From: Enoplolaimus lenunculus | Taxonomy: Eukaryota > Nematoda > Enoplea > Enoplida > Thoracostomopsidae | NCBI GenBank assembly: GCA_030248215.1 | Contig: JASANG010000606.1 | Location: 124,001-188,000, forward strand | Direction: 5' to 3' | DNA length: 64,000 bases | Shown: positions 36,501-48,417 of the stretch, one piece after another | Numbering within the stretch: position 1 is the stretch's first letter | Layout of the letters: every line of letters starts with the position of its first letter | Notes under the pieces: generated by a model | Told to the model about the DNA's origin: nothing | What the model saw: the letters and a program-made list of their open reading frames with translations, nothing else | The model's database searches: none | Position numbers and translations under genes: made by a program

Positions 36501-37889
36501 GTCTGATGTTCCGGTTCCTACCTAGACTGACAGTATGCACCCCTAATACATCGCCAGCGTTTAACAGTTTTATATTGGCACTTAACCAGACGACAATGCC
36601 TGTTGGCAACTAATTTGCAGTTTGCAAGTTGGACAGTGTAAAATATGCGCAATAAGAATCTTATTTTGAACAACGGCTTAAAATAGTAGTTTTTATAATT
36701 TAATGTGGAATAAATTGATAGCAGTGTTTTAATGGTGGTATACAACAACCGCTGAAAGCGCGGAATGAAACCTTTAATTTATCAAAACAGCGGTACCCAT
36801 TGTCAAAATGGGCCTCAAATGCTCATTAAACTAAATGAGATTTTTGCCTGTGAAACACTGGATTTTGAGCGGTGGCAGCGACTACTGCCGCACCATAAAA
36901 CGTGTAGCTATGGTTGGTACAATTTAAATTACTTCAGTTAAATTGTAGCATTGAAACGGCAATTTTGACACATTTTTGCTTTAAACCGGTTGTGTTTAGA
37001 CGTATTATTCACTAGATTAGTTGCCTGTTTTCGGTGGAAGTTAGGTAAATTTTGAATCGAAAAAATACCGCAATATTGGATGGTAATATTTCTTGCAGTT
37101 CGCTTTGATTTTTTGGACATATTAATGAAAATTTAGAGATCAATGGCTTTAATTTAAGTTGTTTTTTTTATTTTCCTCAGTTTTAGCGATGTATAAACAA
37201 GTTCGTGGTTGTTTGACAGAAGACAATAAACGTTTACTCTACGATTTTCTAAAATCTACGTCTAAGTCAAAGCTTTAGCCTGAACCAAACTTAACCTTAT
37301 TCGTTATCTATAGTTTATGTGGCGCTGCAGTATACTTATTTACAATTCTGGAAAATTAGGAATGTTTATAAAAGTTCATTTTGAAACTATTGAGTTGATA
37401 ATTTATCCGGGACTGTAAAACTTGAGCGATGCAGTAAATTCACTATTGTCTAATTTGTCAATACTAATACGCTATTCAGTGCGAACACCGGTACGTCTTA
37501 AATTAATTCAACATAACCTTTAAATGCTTGTAGATTGACTTCATGTAGGGGACTCAAATTGAAACTGTGAAGTGTAAAATTAACCTGATCAGTATTTTAA
37601 ATTCGGATAAATGCAAGCTTCATTTCAATATTCTGGCGCAATTGTTTGGTAAACATTAGGCAGTATTGTCAATTTTAGTTCGTTGTAGTTGTTGCATAAT
37701 TTAATTCATTGAAGTTTTACAGAAATATAATAAAAACAATTTTACCATGCGAGCACGTGGTCATTAATCATTTTTTACTTTTTTCATCACGGTTAAATTA
37801 GGGTTGTCAGCTTCATATATGTATTTCTCATCTTTATTCGATATCGGAGGAATACAAACCGACGTAGTATATTTTATGAAACCAAAACA

Positions 37890-37981
37890 TGAGTTAAGCA
37901 AAAAAATAATCAAAAGCTTAAGCTTATTATATTGATTGACCGCAGAAAAACGTTTCGACCTCCGATCTTTACGTGGCCAAA
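37890..37981 (-). mobile_element. Fragment of TTAGGC-core MITE
   Basis: CAAAAGCTTAAGCTTATTATATTG and CCTCCGATCTTTACGTGGCC match the right part of reverse-oriented copies. The left part is missing. Confidence 0.55.
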
Positions 37982-38304
37982 AGATCAAACATTTATCTGT
38001 TGATTATGAAAGTTTAGTTTATAACACTATTACGTTTATGCAGCGTACCGCGAAAATTCGGCTAAACAGATGGTAACTTTCCGTTGACGTTAATATTCTC
38101 TATTGTGAAAGAGTCGCTTAAACATTTACACAGCGGCCTCTGATTGGTAGGCTTTATGGTTAAATCATAATCGTTTATCATTCGTTATGAGCTACATTTG
38201 CCTCCCGTTATACCAAATTAGGTATTTTATGATTGCCTAAAACGGGTTCTATTCACTGTTGACTGAGTTATAGTTCGACTATTTTTGTGACTGCCGGCCG
38301 CTAT

Positions 38305-38405
38305 GTGCAAGTGGGTGCACTAGCGCTTGCTTGGGTTGTGCGAAAGCTTCGTGTTTAATGACGGTAACAATCGTTTACTTGCGTTGGACCCCACTTGCAC
38401 ATCTC
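38305..38405. repeat. Short inverted-repeat element
   Basis: TATGTGCAAGTGGG on the left and CCCCACTTGCACATC on the right are inverted repeats enclosing about 70 bp. This could be a small MITE. No target duplication was identified. Confidence 0.5.
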
Positions 38406-38900
38406 AGCCTTGAAATATGCCTACTCAGTTGACGATTTTGATGGTAACAGCAAAATTTCAGGGTTGGACAGAGATTTCTGTGGGTCCTACGCTAAAAATT
38501 TACCAATGGACCTCCGAAAATTAACGAAAATTTAAAAAAAACACACTTAGGCAGTGCTTTTGAGGAGGAATAATAATGTAAGCCATGAATAAAACGGTGG
38601 TCATGAAGTTCGCAACGTGCCTCACGGCATCGGAAGATTGTTCGACCAAATCTTAGCACGATCGTTTTCAAAAACTTCTGCTTGACAACCCTAAAGACGC
38701 TTCAGCTGAACTAACAGTTATTCTAACAGTCTGTTAAGAACGTAGATTGTTGCTGGCAGCCGTTTTCTACCGTTGCAACAAATACGTAGCTAACGACATC
38801 GGGTGGAGTTACCAGCTCTGAGCATAAATCAAAAATGCCGAAAAAATATGCCTTTTATTTAATTGGGTAGTTTCAATTAAACGTTTTTCCTTCATCATAT

Positions 38901-39108
38901 CGGCCCATGTTTATAAAGCTCATAGGAGGAACGTTTTTCTGTGAGACTGGAAAAGAGTAAACAAAAACTTAAAAGACTATTTTTTGCTTGACTTTAGGCT
39001 TAGGCTTAGGCTTAGAAATATGCTCATTCTTACGCCTAGGCTTAGGCTTAGGCTTATGCTTAGGAATATGCTTATAATACTGTTCCGCCCCTGTTCTTTA
39101 CATTGTCC
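38901..39108 (+). mobile_element. MITE with TTAGGC core, clear copy
   Basis: The left end GGCCCATGTTTATAAAGCTC leads to GGAGGAACGTTTTTCTGTGAG. The right end is CTGTTCCGCCCCTGTTCTTT followed by ACATTGTCC. The core carries two runs of TTAGGC repeats around GAAATATGCTCATTCTTACG, the same order as at 9614-9795 and inverted at 26130-26331. Confidence 0.85.
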
Positions 39109-39228
39109 ATCGTATCAAATAAACTACGCCTCTTAGCTGTTGGGAGGTACATTAAAGTGATCCAACACTTTGCGCTCAAATCAAAAAATATATACCCAAT
39201 ATACAATAAAATTCAACGCAATTTACAG

Positions 39229-39351
39229 CAAGCTGGAAGTCAGTACTGGGACTTGTCTGGAATAGGCCGTCCAAACTTCAGAACGGGACCTCACCGCATA
39301 AATGAATTCATTACTTCTCGGTTTTCGGCTCGAGGTTGTCCGAGTCCCCCC
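39229..39351 (+). CDS. Candidate internal exon, product unrecognised
   Basis: Acceptor GCAATTTACAG and donor CCCC followed by GTAAGT bound 41 codons, phase 0 at both ends, reading SQYWDLSGIGRPNFRTGPH and FITSRFSARGCPSPP. The composition looks coding. It does not fit the phase of the other candidates, so it may belong to a different transcript or be spurious. Confidence 0.3.
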
Positions 39352-40341
39352 GTAAGTTTAGAAGCCCAGCACGGTGGTACTTTTTTGAACAAATTGTGGC
39401 ACGAGTATCGTATATGTTTGTAAAGGCTGATACAATTTTCATATGTTAAAACCATTTGGGGGAATTTACGCGGCACAGCCAAAGGTCAGATTTGTCGCCG
39501 CCCTAGAATATTTAGTCTCGGGTGAGATCGTCAATGTTAAATAGTTGGCGAGCGAGTGTTAGCGACTGAGAATTTTTTATAACAGCATGGAGATTTTTTA
39601 TAAGGCATAAGTATCAGAACAGAAATGAAACGTGTGAGAAAAACATTGCGCAATCTAGAAGTGTACGCTTTTCAAAACTACGACGGTTTTTGTTTAAACT
39701 GGTTAGGGTGGAATCGCCTGTTTGAACCAGGGAAGGAGGCAAATTGGAGTTTGGTGGTGGCTGCTCCGGTCCCGCTGCAAGTACAATATTATTCGATGCA
39801 GTCCGAGCGCCCAATAACTGCGTAAAAACTGAATATACTGCATTAAATCGATAAGATAATTGTAAAAACAAATGCTGATGCCACTGACATAGGAGCAATT
39901 TATTGATTCAGGTGTATCAGAAGTCCGGGTCTCTATTTTCGCGGGCCCGTAGGCTATAGCCTTGTTAGCTTATATGATTACTCCGCCCTATACGCAGATC
40001 CAAAGGTCAAACAATAGCATAAGGTTTAGCAATTGGTATAAATCTGCTCTTAAATTTGTTCATGGCCGTTTTTATAACAGTAATTTTGGTACAGCGAAAC
40101 TATACCCCTAATCAGAAAAGTCTAATTTTAAATTAATATTTCATAGTAAGCGTAGAATAACTTCGATATGAATTGATTCATTCGTGACCAGAATGATAAT
40201 TTTTTGGCTTTACTAATCAGTTATCCTGGTACCATCGAAATTATGGTTTGAGGATTAATAATAGCATTAATGTAGATTGGTTTTTAATGCAATCAAAATA
40301 CAACGACCTTGCTGTTTATGATATGTTAATAGCGCGTTACT

Positions 40342-40625
40342 TGTGCGGTGTTAGAAGATGACTTTGATAGATTACTAAACCGCATGTAAGATTTGGTGAA
40401 AAAATGAAAAAAGTGATTTCAATTAAAAGATTCTGAAATACGAACAAGTTTCAAAAAACTTTAAAAAATCACCAAAATGTAAGCGTATATCAAAAATGTA
40501 AACGTGTGTTTTTCTTTTTATCTTTTAAAAAATATTTTTTTAAAGTTTTTTGAAACTTGTTCGTATTTCAGAATCTTTTAATTGACATCATTTTTTCATT
40601 TTTTCACCAAACCTTACACCGCACA
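40342..40625. repeat. Long near-perfect hairpin element
   Basis: The outer ends TGTGCGGTGTTA and CTTACACCGCACA are inverted. Arms of about 77 bp at 40394-40472 and 40536-40613 pair with only a few mismatches (GATTCTGAAATACGAACAAG against its complement). The loop is about 60 bp. It is probably a fold-back MITE. The transcript would form a long double-stranded stem. Confidence 0.85.
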
Positions 40626-41240
40626 TTTTCCTGCGCATGTTACTTTCCAGGAATGTTTAGATATCGGGGCGGTTCCGAGTGAATGATAATCTTGGAAATA
40701 GGATTTATGCTTTAAAATGCCATTCTAACTAACTTTGGGTCGAAAGATATAACTAAACTTGCCTCCTGCAAATGAGATAGTTCCCGAAATCTATGGTACG
40801 AGTTCTATACGTGTATATTAACTGCCTTATAGAGTGGTTTTCGAAGATAAGATGAAGAATGTCTGGCAAATACATCTGTGGTAAGTGACACTTCCGTAAG
40901 AAAATATCGAAAATACCTGTCTAACTTCAGGTTTTTGTCGGAATTAAGCATGCAAATGGCAGATTACACTATTGTTTGACAAGTTTCGAGATAAGAGCAA
41001 AATTCTGTTAATTTTGGTACGACGTACGACAACACATGTAAGGCAGAGTTTGGCTGTGCTTATCAGGTGAATCAGACAAACGCTGCTTGACGTGCAACGT
41101 AGTCTCCGACATGTTCTCCCAGATGTCCGGCCCAGTAAAACCAGACCTTCAGCCAGCTCAACATGGCAAAGCGGATTTAAAAAATTCACCGGAGAGGCTT
41201 GTAAAGGTTTCAGATGCTTCCGACTAAAGGATGAAAATTT

Positions 41241-41395
41241 TCGGCCCATGTATAGAACAGGACCGGATCAATTTCCTGCGGGGCGGTAATAGAGTCGGTT
41301 TGAGCGTTAGAGTAACTTTTTGTTTTACGCTTTACGTTTAGGCTTAGGAATATGCTTATACTTCTTGCTCCGGCCCTGTTCAATACATGAGCCAA
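41241..41395 (+). mobile_element. TTAGGC-core MITE, short copy
   Basis: It begins CGGCCCATGTATAGAACAGG and ends CGGCCCTGTTCAATACATGAG. The core is reduced to TTTACGTTTAGGCTTAGG. Confidence 0.7.
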
Positions 41396-41915
41396 ATTAT
41401 TTTCTAATGGGACCAGAAAATGTTCTAAGAGGGCTAAACTCTCGTTGTGTCCACGCTAGCAAATCGCCCGAGTAAAACACCACTCTAGGTTACTATTTCA
41501 TTAGAGAAATATGGCTAAAACGTGTAACGAACCTCGTGCTGTTATGAGATTTTGGTCCGTTACCAGGCAACTGTGGTCAGTTTTCTCGTATAAGACCAGA
41601 CCAAAAGATATGCATTGCAAGTTCAGGTTTGACAGATGAGCAGAGCCAATCTTTTGTTTAAAGATTTGCTATTTGTATCGGCATTTTCATTTAGGAATCA
41701 AAACTGCTTTCTTATATACGTATAAAATAAGAATGATTAGCTTTAACTAAATTTTTTCCATTATTTTTCAATATATTTATCGATGACGTCAATTCTAATT
41801 GTTGATTGGTACATTTGCCGAACATGCAAACTTTCTAAAAACAATTACTGTAACTTTCTTGCATGTTTACTGTTTGATAACGCATGAACTAAACATTGTG
41901 ATGGCAATGAATCTA

Positions 41916-42066
41916 CGACAATTCGGCGCCAGACAAACAAGTCGTCCAACAGTGTCCTAAGGCCTATTAATAAATCTAAGAATAATCCTAAACGTAATCT
42001 TAAGCCTAAGACACCTTTTAAGCTTAACGATGGGCGACGAATTGTCGAGCCGATGAAGTTTGTGAT
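41916..42066. mobile_element. MITE ending CGACAATTCG(T/G)CG, copy 1
   Basis: CGACAATTCGGCGCCAGAC on the left and GATGGGCGACGAATTGTCGAG on the right are inverted. The core holds TAAATCTAAGAATAATCC and other TTAGGC-like units. The core is nearly identical to sequence at 56050-56100, and the ends match 50645-50840. Confidence 0.7.
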
Positions 42067-42431
42067 TAACCGTTGCCGGTATTAACTGCAAAATTGTTTC
42101 CCCATTTTTACATTTGCTAACTTAACCTTGCGTGAGACGTCTAAATGCTCACCTTTACGCCAGATGGTACATCAGTAGGTTAATACAGCCTTCAAAGCTT
42201 TTAACTTCAAACATGTACCACTGTCGGCGTGAATTGGATATTACGAATATTCAACTTAAGGTTAAATTAAACCATAAATCTTTGCGAAATGGAACCGCAA
42301 CCGACGAACGCGTCTTTGAGTTGAATGAAAAGCATTAGGTTTAAAGCCTGGTTTATTTTGTAAAAACACACTATTCGATACTGTATTGATCCGAAGAAGA
42401 GCGGGAGTGGTAATCAGAGGGGAGGGTTGCC

Positions 42432-42826
42432 ATTTTGAGTCCGAATCAATTGGAGTCCGTATCCCTAACAAGAGTCCGTAAGCGAATAGAGTTCTTGAAC
42501 CCTAATTAGAGTCCATAAATGTCAAATAACCCTAATTGTACGACTCCAGGGCCAACTAACTTGAGTTCGAAAACTTTAAAGCGTACTTAAATTTTGAAAG
42601 TACATTCCTAAGTATAACCTTGTATTATCGCTCAAGCTATTGACACAAGACAAATAAATGTTTGATTCAACGGATAATTGCAGTACCGGATATATATCAG
42701 TACCGAAGGGCGACGGAGCGTGGGTTAAAAATAAATAACAGTCTGTAACCGAATAACAAGGGGGGTTCCTTCTGGAGAGGCCAAATAAATATCAGTCCCC
42801 ACTCTTATTCGGGTCACTACAGTAAA
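42432..42826 (-). repeat. Interspersed repeat ending GACCCGAATAAGAG
   Basis: Minus-strand, near full-length copy of the family at 17213-17598, from GAGTCCGAATC-type sequence to CTCTTATTCGGGTCACTAC. Confidence 0.75.
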
Positions 42827-44479
42827 AGGTTATTTTGCACTAAATACGTTGACAAAAAATATACTTCTACTGAATGTGACCTTTTCGTTCAAAAATTAAT
42901 ATTTTAATTTTAATTGTTTTTTAACCGAGTTCATTGATTGACCTTTTTGAAAACAATTTTGCTATTAAATAAAAACGCCAATTGTTTAGACATTTTGAAC
43001 CAAACCTAGGGTGAATACATGCATATTGCGAAACCGAGTTCTGGCCCAGGTTGAGGATTAGACGAATAAAATTAATTCAATTCTTTGGTTTGTATTTTCA
43101 TCATATGGTTTAATAGTATCTATCGCATGTTGGTGAGAGAAAACTGTTTCATTCGAAACCACCTCTCAAGGGCTACTATAAATGTTAAAAATTTGCGTCA
43201 AATCTCCCAAACTAGCGTCTATTAGTTTCTCCACCCCCAAATGCAATCAATTAAAGTTTCTCCCCTCATGGTATCAATTAAAGTTCCCTGCTTTGTTATG
43301 GTGGGTGAACTTGAATTAATTCCAGTTGCTTTTATGAGGTACAAACGTGCAGCTTTTTACGCATAAATTCTAAATGTTTTTAACGATGAGTTCCAACTGC
43401 TGTTGTTAAATTGTGCAGAGATTCGTTGAGAGAGCCAGAGACAATTTATACAAGGCACAAAAACGTGAGTTTCGTTTCGCCCGTTGAGAAAACAGATGCA
43501 TTCTGGTATATGAAACGCTTCCGTACACTTCAATTCTGATTACAATTATTAATAAAATGCGTGTGACGTTAAAGTTAATTGACCATGTATCATAATGTGA
43601 TTTTGTGATAACACTGTCATTATCTGGGATCAATTTGGCAACGTTTAAGTAATATATAATTATTGTTACCGTACCGATTTGTTTGTGAAACCACTATCAG
43701 ATTTAAACCCGGGAGAGGCATAATGGCCATGCAGTTCAGAAGGACACAAAACAAAAAGTTTGTTATGATTGAGTACTAAAATTGCGTTTTGCTTTTCCTG
43801 TCGCCGCGTTTTGACGAGGGTTTTCACTATTAAATGCGGTGGTCCCCGGCAATGATTTCTTTGATTCGCCACTGCCTGAAACCTTTTATCTCCATTAGAA
43901 ATTATCTCCGTTCAATCAATGTTTCCTACTGTTTAGCGACGGATCGAACATTTTCTGGTAATGGGGATCCGAGGTTGGATTTTTGCAAATATGTCATTGT
44001 GTTCAATTGTGAAAATTTTTTAATTTCGGTGGGTCTCGAGGGAAGCTCGATCCCGGGATTTTCCCTGTATCATTCCTTGCTACTGTTTACATGGGTAAAT
44101 GTGATGACAAAAAGTGTTAAGCTGCATATCATATATAAGCGCAGATATCAAGCTTTATAGCAATTTCCCAGGTTTTGACTTTAATGTGTCACAAATTTAT
44201 TAAGTTTTACTTGATGTATAGGGTAGGGTACGTATTTTAGTATTGCATCTACTTTCCCAGAACAATTCATAAGCAATATTGCTGTAAGTGCACAAGCATC
44301 TGCAGATACAATGGCTGGGTTTCCGAAACCCGCATTTAGTACGACTTAGTACTTTTAGTATGTGCTAAGTCATTACACTTAAGTTAAGTACATGCTTAAT
44401 TCGCTGACTAAGTTTGATAGATTCTAAATTTAGCATTCAGGCCTACTAAAACTTAGTGTATAATTGAAATTGTAAGCGC

Positions 44480-44641
44480 TTTACAAAGCATAAGCCTAAG
44501 CGAAAGCGTAAAAATGAACTTACATTTAATGAACTCCCAATTAAGCCTAAGCTTAAACAGAAAACTCGTCTAAATCATAAACTTACTCAATTGCAGTCCC
44601 GCGAGTAAAAAACCATCCGACCCTGATTGATACATGGGCCA
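44480..44641 (-). mobile_element. TTAGGC-core MITE, left-truncated
   Basis: CATAAGCCTAAGCG leads to AATTGCAGTCCCGCGAG and ends CCCTGATTGATACATGGGCC. The left end is missing or eroded. Confidence 0.65.
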
Positions 44642-44739
44642 ACAGTCCAAAACAAACCATATTTCCTGCTTGATGGTATGTCTATTGTCCTGCGACTGAT
44701 GCAAAAAATTGCTCACATAAGGTATCATTGTACAACAGC

Positions 44740-45085
44740 ATAAACAGCAGGATGCAACCGGACATTAAAAATCGGAACGGCTGACGACAAATTTGACTCG
44801 AACTGAAGATGAAAGCGAAATTTGGCAATAAAAATCATGCTAAAGCCTGAAATTTTAACAATAAATAGCTAAATATTGTCAAAAACAATTCTTCGTATGT
44901 TTCTGTTTGAAAAATATCGGCAGTTAATGCTTACAAATTTGACCGAAATTTACAATTGTAAAAATATGAATAAATGCGCAATTGAAATTACCTGATCCTC
45001 CAGCAAATTTCTATTGCAGTTTGGATTCTGGTTCTGCTCTAGAGCTAACCGGTAGCCGACTTCCGGTTATGCATTGTTAGACAGC
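44740..45085. mobile_element. hAT-type MITE of the CAGGGTGCAACCGG family, degraded
   Basis: The left end CAGGATGCAACCGG at 44748 is preceded by ATAAACAG. The right end near 45062-45077 (TTCCGGTTATGCATTG) is followed by TTAGACAG, a possible eroded duplication. The interior GAAAAATATCGGCAG block is shared with 970-1000. Confidence 0.55.
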
Positions 45086-45339
45086 AGTAGTGGTGGTGCA
45101 TATTTGCATTCCTCACGAAATTTCAGTACAAGTTCGGTATTCACTCGGGAAAGTTGAAACTTTTTAAATTTTTAGCTCACTAGCTAAAGTCACGTTTGCC
45201 GTAAATAGTATATAGTTTGTATCATAACTATGTTGTATTCAAATTGCAAGAATCATATCGAGTCATTCAACGCTGAGTTGAAACGGTATTTAACTTTGCT
45301 GTTTAATAATATAAAATTATAAACAACAATGATTCGTAG

Positions 45340-45458
45340 CGGATATAAACGCTTAAAGCGCAAATTGTATGGATATTTTCATCGAACTATAGTCGCAACA
45401 CTTCAAGATTTAGAACTGTATCAGTTGGTTGACGAGTTCGAGCGGCGAACAACTGGAG
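45340..45458 (+). CDS. Candidate internal exon, product unrecognised
   Basis: Only one frame is open between the acceptor GATTCGTAG and the donor GGAG followed by GTAAGC. It encodes 39 residues, basic at first (GYKRLKRKLYGYFHR) and then acidic-helical (LQDLELYQLVDEFERR). Phase is 2 in and 1 out. The outgoing phase fits both the exon at 55150 and an acceptor just before 53716. An ATG at 45329 could alternatively start it. It is plausibly an upstream exon of the phosphatase gene; no domain was recognised. Confidence 0.4.
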
Positions 45459-46192
45459 GTAAGCGTGTGTGATCACAGTTGCACTGGTTATCTTTACCAG
45501 CTACGTGAAATTTGGATATAACAAACAAGAAGCATATGTGTTGTCTAAACAAAAAGTTGAATTTTTCAACTCTGTATACCGTTTTTGGGAAGAATAAATG
45601 TTACTGTATTGAAATTTTTCTTTTTTTTCGACGAAAGTCAATATTTGTACTGAAATAAAACATTTTTTCTCAACGGGAAAAAGGTCGGCAAAAGGTTGTT
45701 GCATTTTGCTAGTGTACTTATACACTGCAAAAATGGCTAGCTAGAATTCCGATTACAGTTGAAATTGAAAATATTGATACGGGACGGGTTGATCAAAAAA
45801 TATATTGCAAACTTAATGAATTTTTATTAGGCATAGCCAACGTTTTCTGCGTCTTATCAGCGATGTTGTACAAATTGCCGTACATTTATATCAATTGCGT
45901 CAAACATTTACTACTTGGTTATATCATATCCAGCCTTTTCTAAAAATGAAAAATAATATTCTAAATGCGTTTGTTCAGTGGGATTAACTTATTGACGCTG
46001 TATCATTTCTGACATTAATAGATAAATGTAGGTAACAGTCACAGCACCAATTTAGTAATATCGCCAATATGGCTAACTTGTGATAATTTAAAATATTCTC
46101 ACTGAATGACTGCGCGATAAAATAGTATATCCGGCGTAATTGACCAATGTATTGCTATAATTCTGTAATGAGAAATGTTTTGATTTTCAGGT

Positions 46193-46525
46193 GCCGTTGC
46201 CAAGGGCGGATCCAGGCGGGGATGAGGGAGTTGCATTCCCCCACCGGCTGCCGAGTGTAAATTTTTAAGGGTCAAAACCAACGTAAGCTATAATGGCACT
46301 TGTGTTGATTTTTGAAAATACGGAAAAAGAAAAAACCCTCTTCGTCCTAGAAACAACCAAAGTATCATAGGCTAGAAATTTATGCAACATCCGATTTAAT
46401 GAGTGCACTGCATACATATATATACAGCATACATACATGCATCTATATGTATATATGCCAATACTTAACATTTTTCACTTGTTCATCCCCCCACTAGGGA
46501 TTTCTGGATCCGCACTGGCCGTTGG
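46193..46525. mobile_element. hAT-type MITE ending CAAGGGCGGATCCAG, with target duplication
   Basis: The element is 46201-46517. The left end CAAGGGCGGATCCAG pairs with the right end CTGGATCCGCACTG. The 8-bp flanks are GCCGTTGC (46193-46200) and GCCGTTGG (46518-46525), 7 of 8 identical. It is the same family as 51240-51521 and 61291-61498. Confidence 0.82.
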
Positions 46526-47650
46526 TACGGTAGCTAGCTACTGTGACAATTGATATCGTAGCTAGAAATATTAGCAATATGGTTAAATCGGTGCCGGCAC
46601 TATAGGGCATATGAATAAAACGGATTACGGTTTTCTATAGCTACAAAACAGTGATTTTAAAAATTAATGATTCAATTGAGGTCACGCATTTTTAGTAATT
46701 ATTTGCAAAAATTATCACACAGGTTACATGAGTTTTGTTATTTAGAGTTGCGCAAGTGTTAAAATATTTAGCTGACAAAATTGAAATAATTTTTTTTAAT
46801 GCAACTGATCATACAGGATATACGCAGTTAAACTTTTCTCGCTTAAAGCTATAAAATTTGTTTGTGACAAGTGTGAATCCAAACGCAATTGTAATAATTC
46901 TTATGCAAAAATTCCAAAATTAATTTCGCGTAAATTGCGATATTTGAAAAAAAACGAAATCTGAGAATGTCGTTTCCTGCGTGTTTGGCTGACGCCCTAA
47001 GAAACATTCTTGGTGGAAATTCTGAATCTGTCAATCGATAATAATTGTTTATAACTTAACTTTATTAAATTGGTATCAGTTTGTGTTTCTAGTGTTTTTA
47101 TTCCATAAGGAATTATATTTCTGTTCTGTATAGCGCTGTTGTTATTGTGCAGAACTGGCATTTGCAGAAATGCAAAACAATTGTTTAACTATATATAGCA
47201 GTCAGAGGTGGACACATGGTAGAAACGGATAAATTAACTTGAAGAGATAAGTACCCTTGATCGTTTCAAGTGATATTTTCATATACATAACATTAGAAAG
47301 TATGTAACTGTGTAGCGAATTAGAGCAATTGATGTGTCATGTTCATTTTCAAATTGCTAATCTACAATAAATGATTTTGATGCCGTGCAATTTTCGAGTC
47401 TTTTCGGCTATTTTTCCAACCGGGTTCTGACTCAACATTGATTTGATTTTTTAAAATTTTTGCATGTTTGAACTTTTCTATTGGTTGAACAGCGATTTTT
47501 GTGGTTGAGCAGCAAACTGGAGAGCTCGTGAGAAGCTAAAATACTAAAAAAATTCCAAATCGGGCAATTTAAGCGAGCACCATACGAGCGAATAATCAGA
47601 AAGACCGACTCCCTTTATACAGAGTCAGTAATAATAACAGTCGATGATGC

Positions 47651-48034
47651 CCTTAAGACAGGGTACAACCGGAGGTCGGCCTCCGGCTCCGGCAGAAAAT
47701 CGGCCTCCGGTCCTGCTCCGGTAGATTTTTTGCCGGAGGTTCCGGCAATTTCGGTAGTAAAATTTTCCATAATTTTGTAAAATTTATTTGTTTAGTGCGT
47801 ATCGTTTTACCTTTGTCACAATTTTCTGGAAAGGATTTCCGAAATTTCGCCATGAAATTAGCGTAAAACCAAACAACTTAACAACATATTGCAGATATTG
47901 GCTAACATTAATTAATTAACCGTCATTTTTACTACCTAATTTCGCTTAACCACCGGCTCCGGCAAGTTTCGTTGACCTCCGGCTCCGGCTCCGGCCCCGG
48001 CGTTTTTCACCTCCGTTTGCACCCTGCCTTATGA
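47651..48034. mobile_element. hAT-type MITE of the CAGGGTGCAACCGG family
   Basis: The element is 47659-48026. It starts CAGGGTACAACCGGAGG and ends CCTCCGTTTGCACCCTG. The flanks CCTTAAGA and CCTTATGA are 7 of 8 identical. The subterminal regions are built from CCGGCT hexamers (CCTCCGGCTCCGGC). It abuts or interrupts the MITE at 48030-48327. Confidence 0.88.
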
Positions 48035-48327
48035 GTGTGTAACAAGGCTTGTTTAACATGGCACAAAATGTACCAGCGCTAGTTGCGTTTTGGCTCTACA
48101 TCCCTCACTTTGGGGAGGGGGTCGACTTTACATCCATTCCACGTGTAACTGATCGCCCACATCGATTAAGTTTTGTTTCAAGTATAAACGGATCACTTCT
48201 CAGCATATTACAACAATATATGAATTTCAAAGCTTCTCAAATTTTGACCCCCTAAACAAGCCAGTAAGCTAAAACGTGCGCTGAGTACACTTTTTCTACA
48301 CAGAATATACCCAGTTGCATACTCTTG
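48030..48327. mobile_element. MITE ending CAAGAGTATGCAACT, copy 1
   Basis: The right end CAGTTGCATACTCTTG is intact. The left end is diverged (AGTGTGTAACAAGG) where it meets the hAT element. Interior ACATGGCACAAAATGTACCAGC matches the copy at 59682-59968. Confidence 0.65.
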
Positions 48328-48417
48328 TTAAAAAGTATCGTGCACTCTTTGCAACAGTGTTTTATTATGCAAGCAAGATGAACTACTGCCCACAACCTGT
48401 GAATGCAAGAACCAGGG

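Noticed and set aside
39614-39898. Overlapping open frames on both strands (94 and 66 codons)
   Set aside because: The region carries a repeat motif (GGTTTTTGTTTAAACTGGTTAGG) also found inverted at 62315-62345, so the frames are probably repeat by-products.
43834-44160. 108-codon plus-strand frame
   Set aside because: Opposite strand is also open; no family recognised and no splice signals that join it to neighbours.
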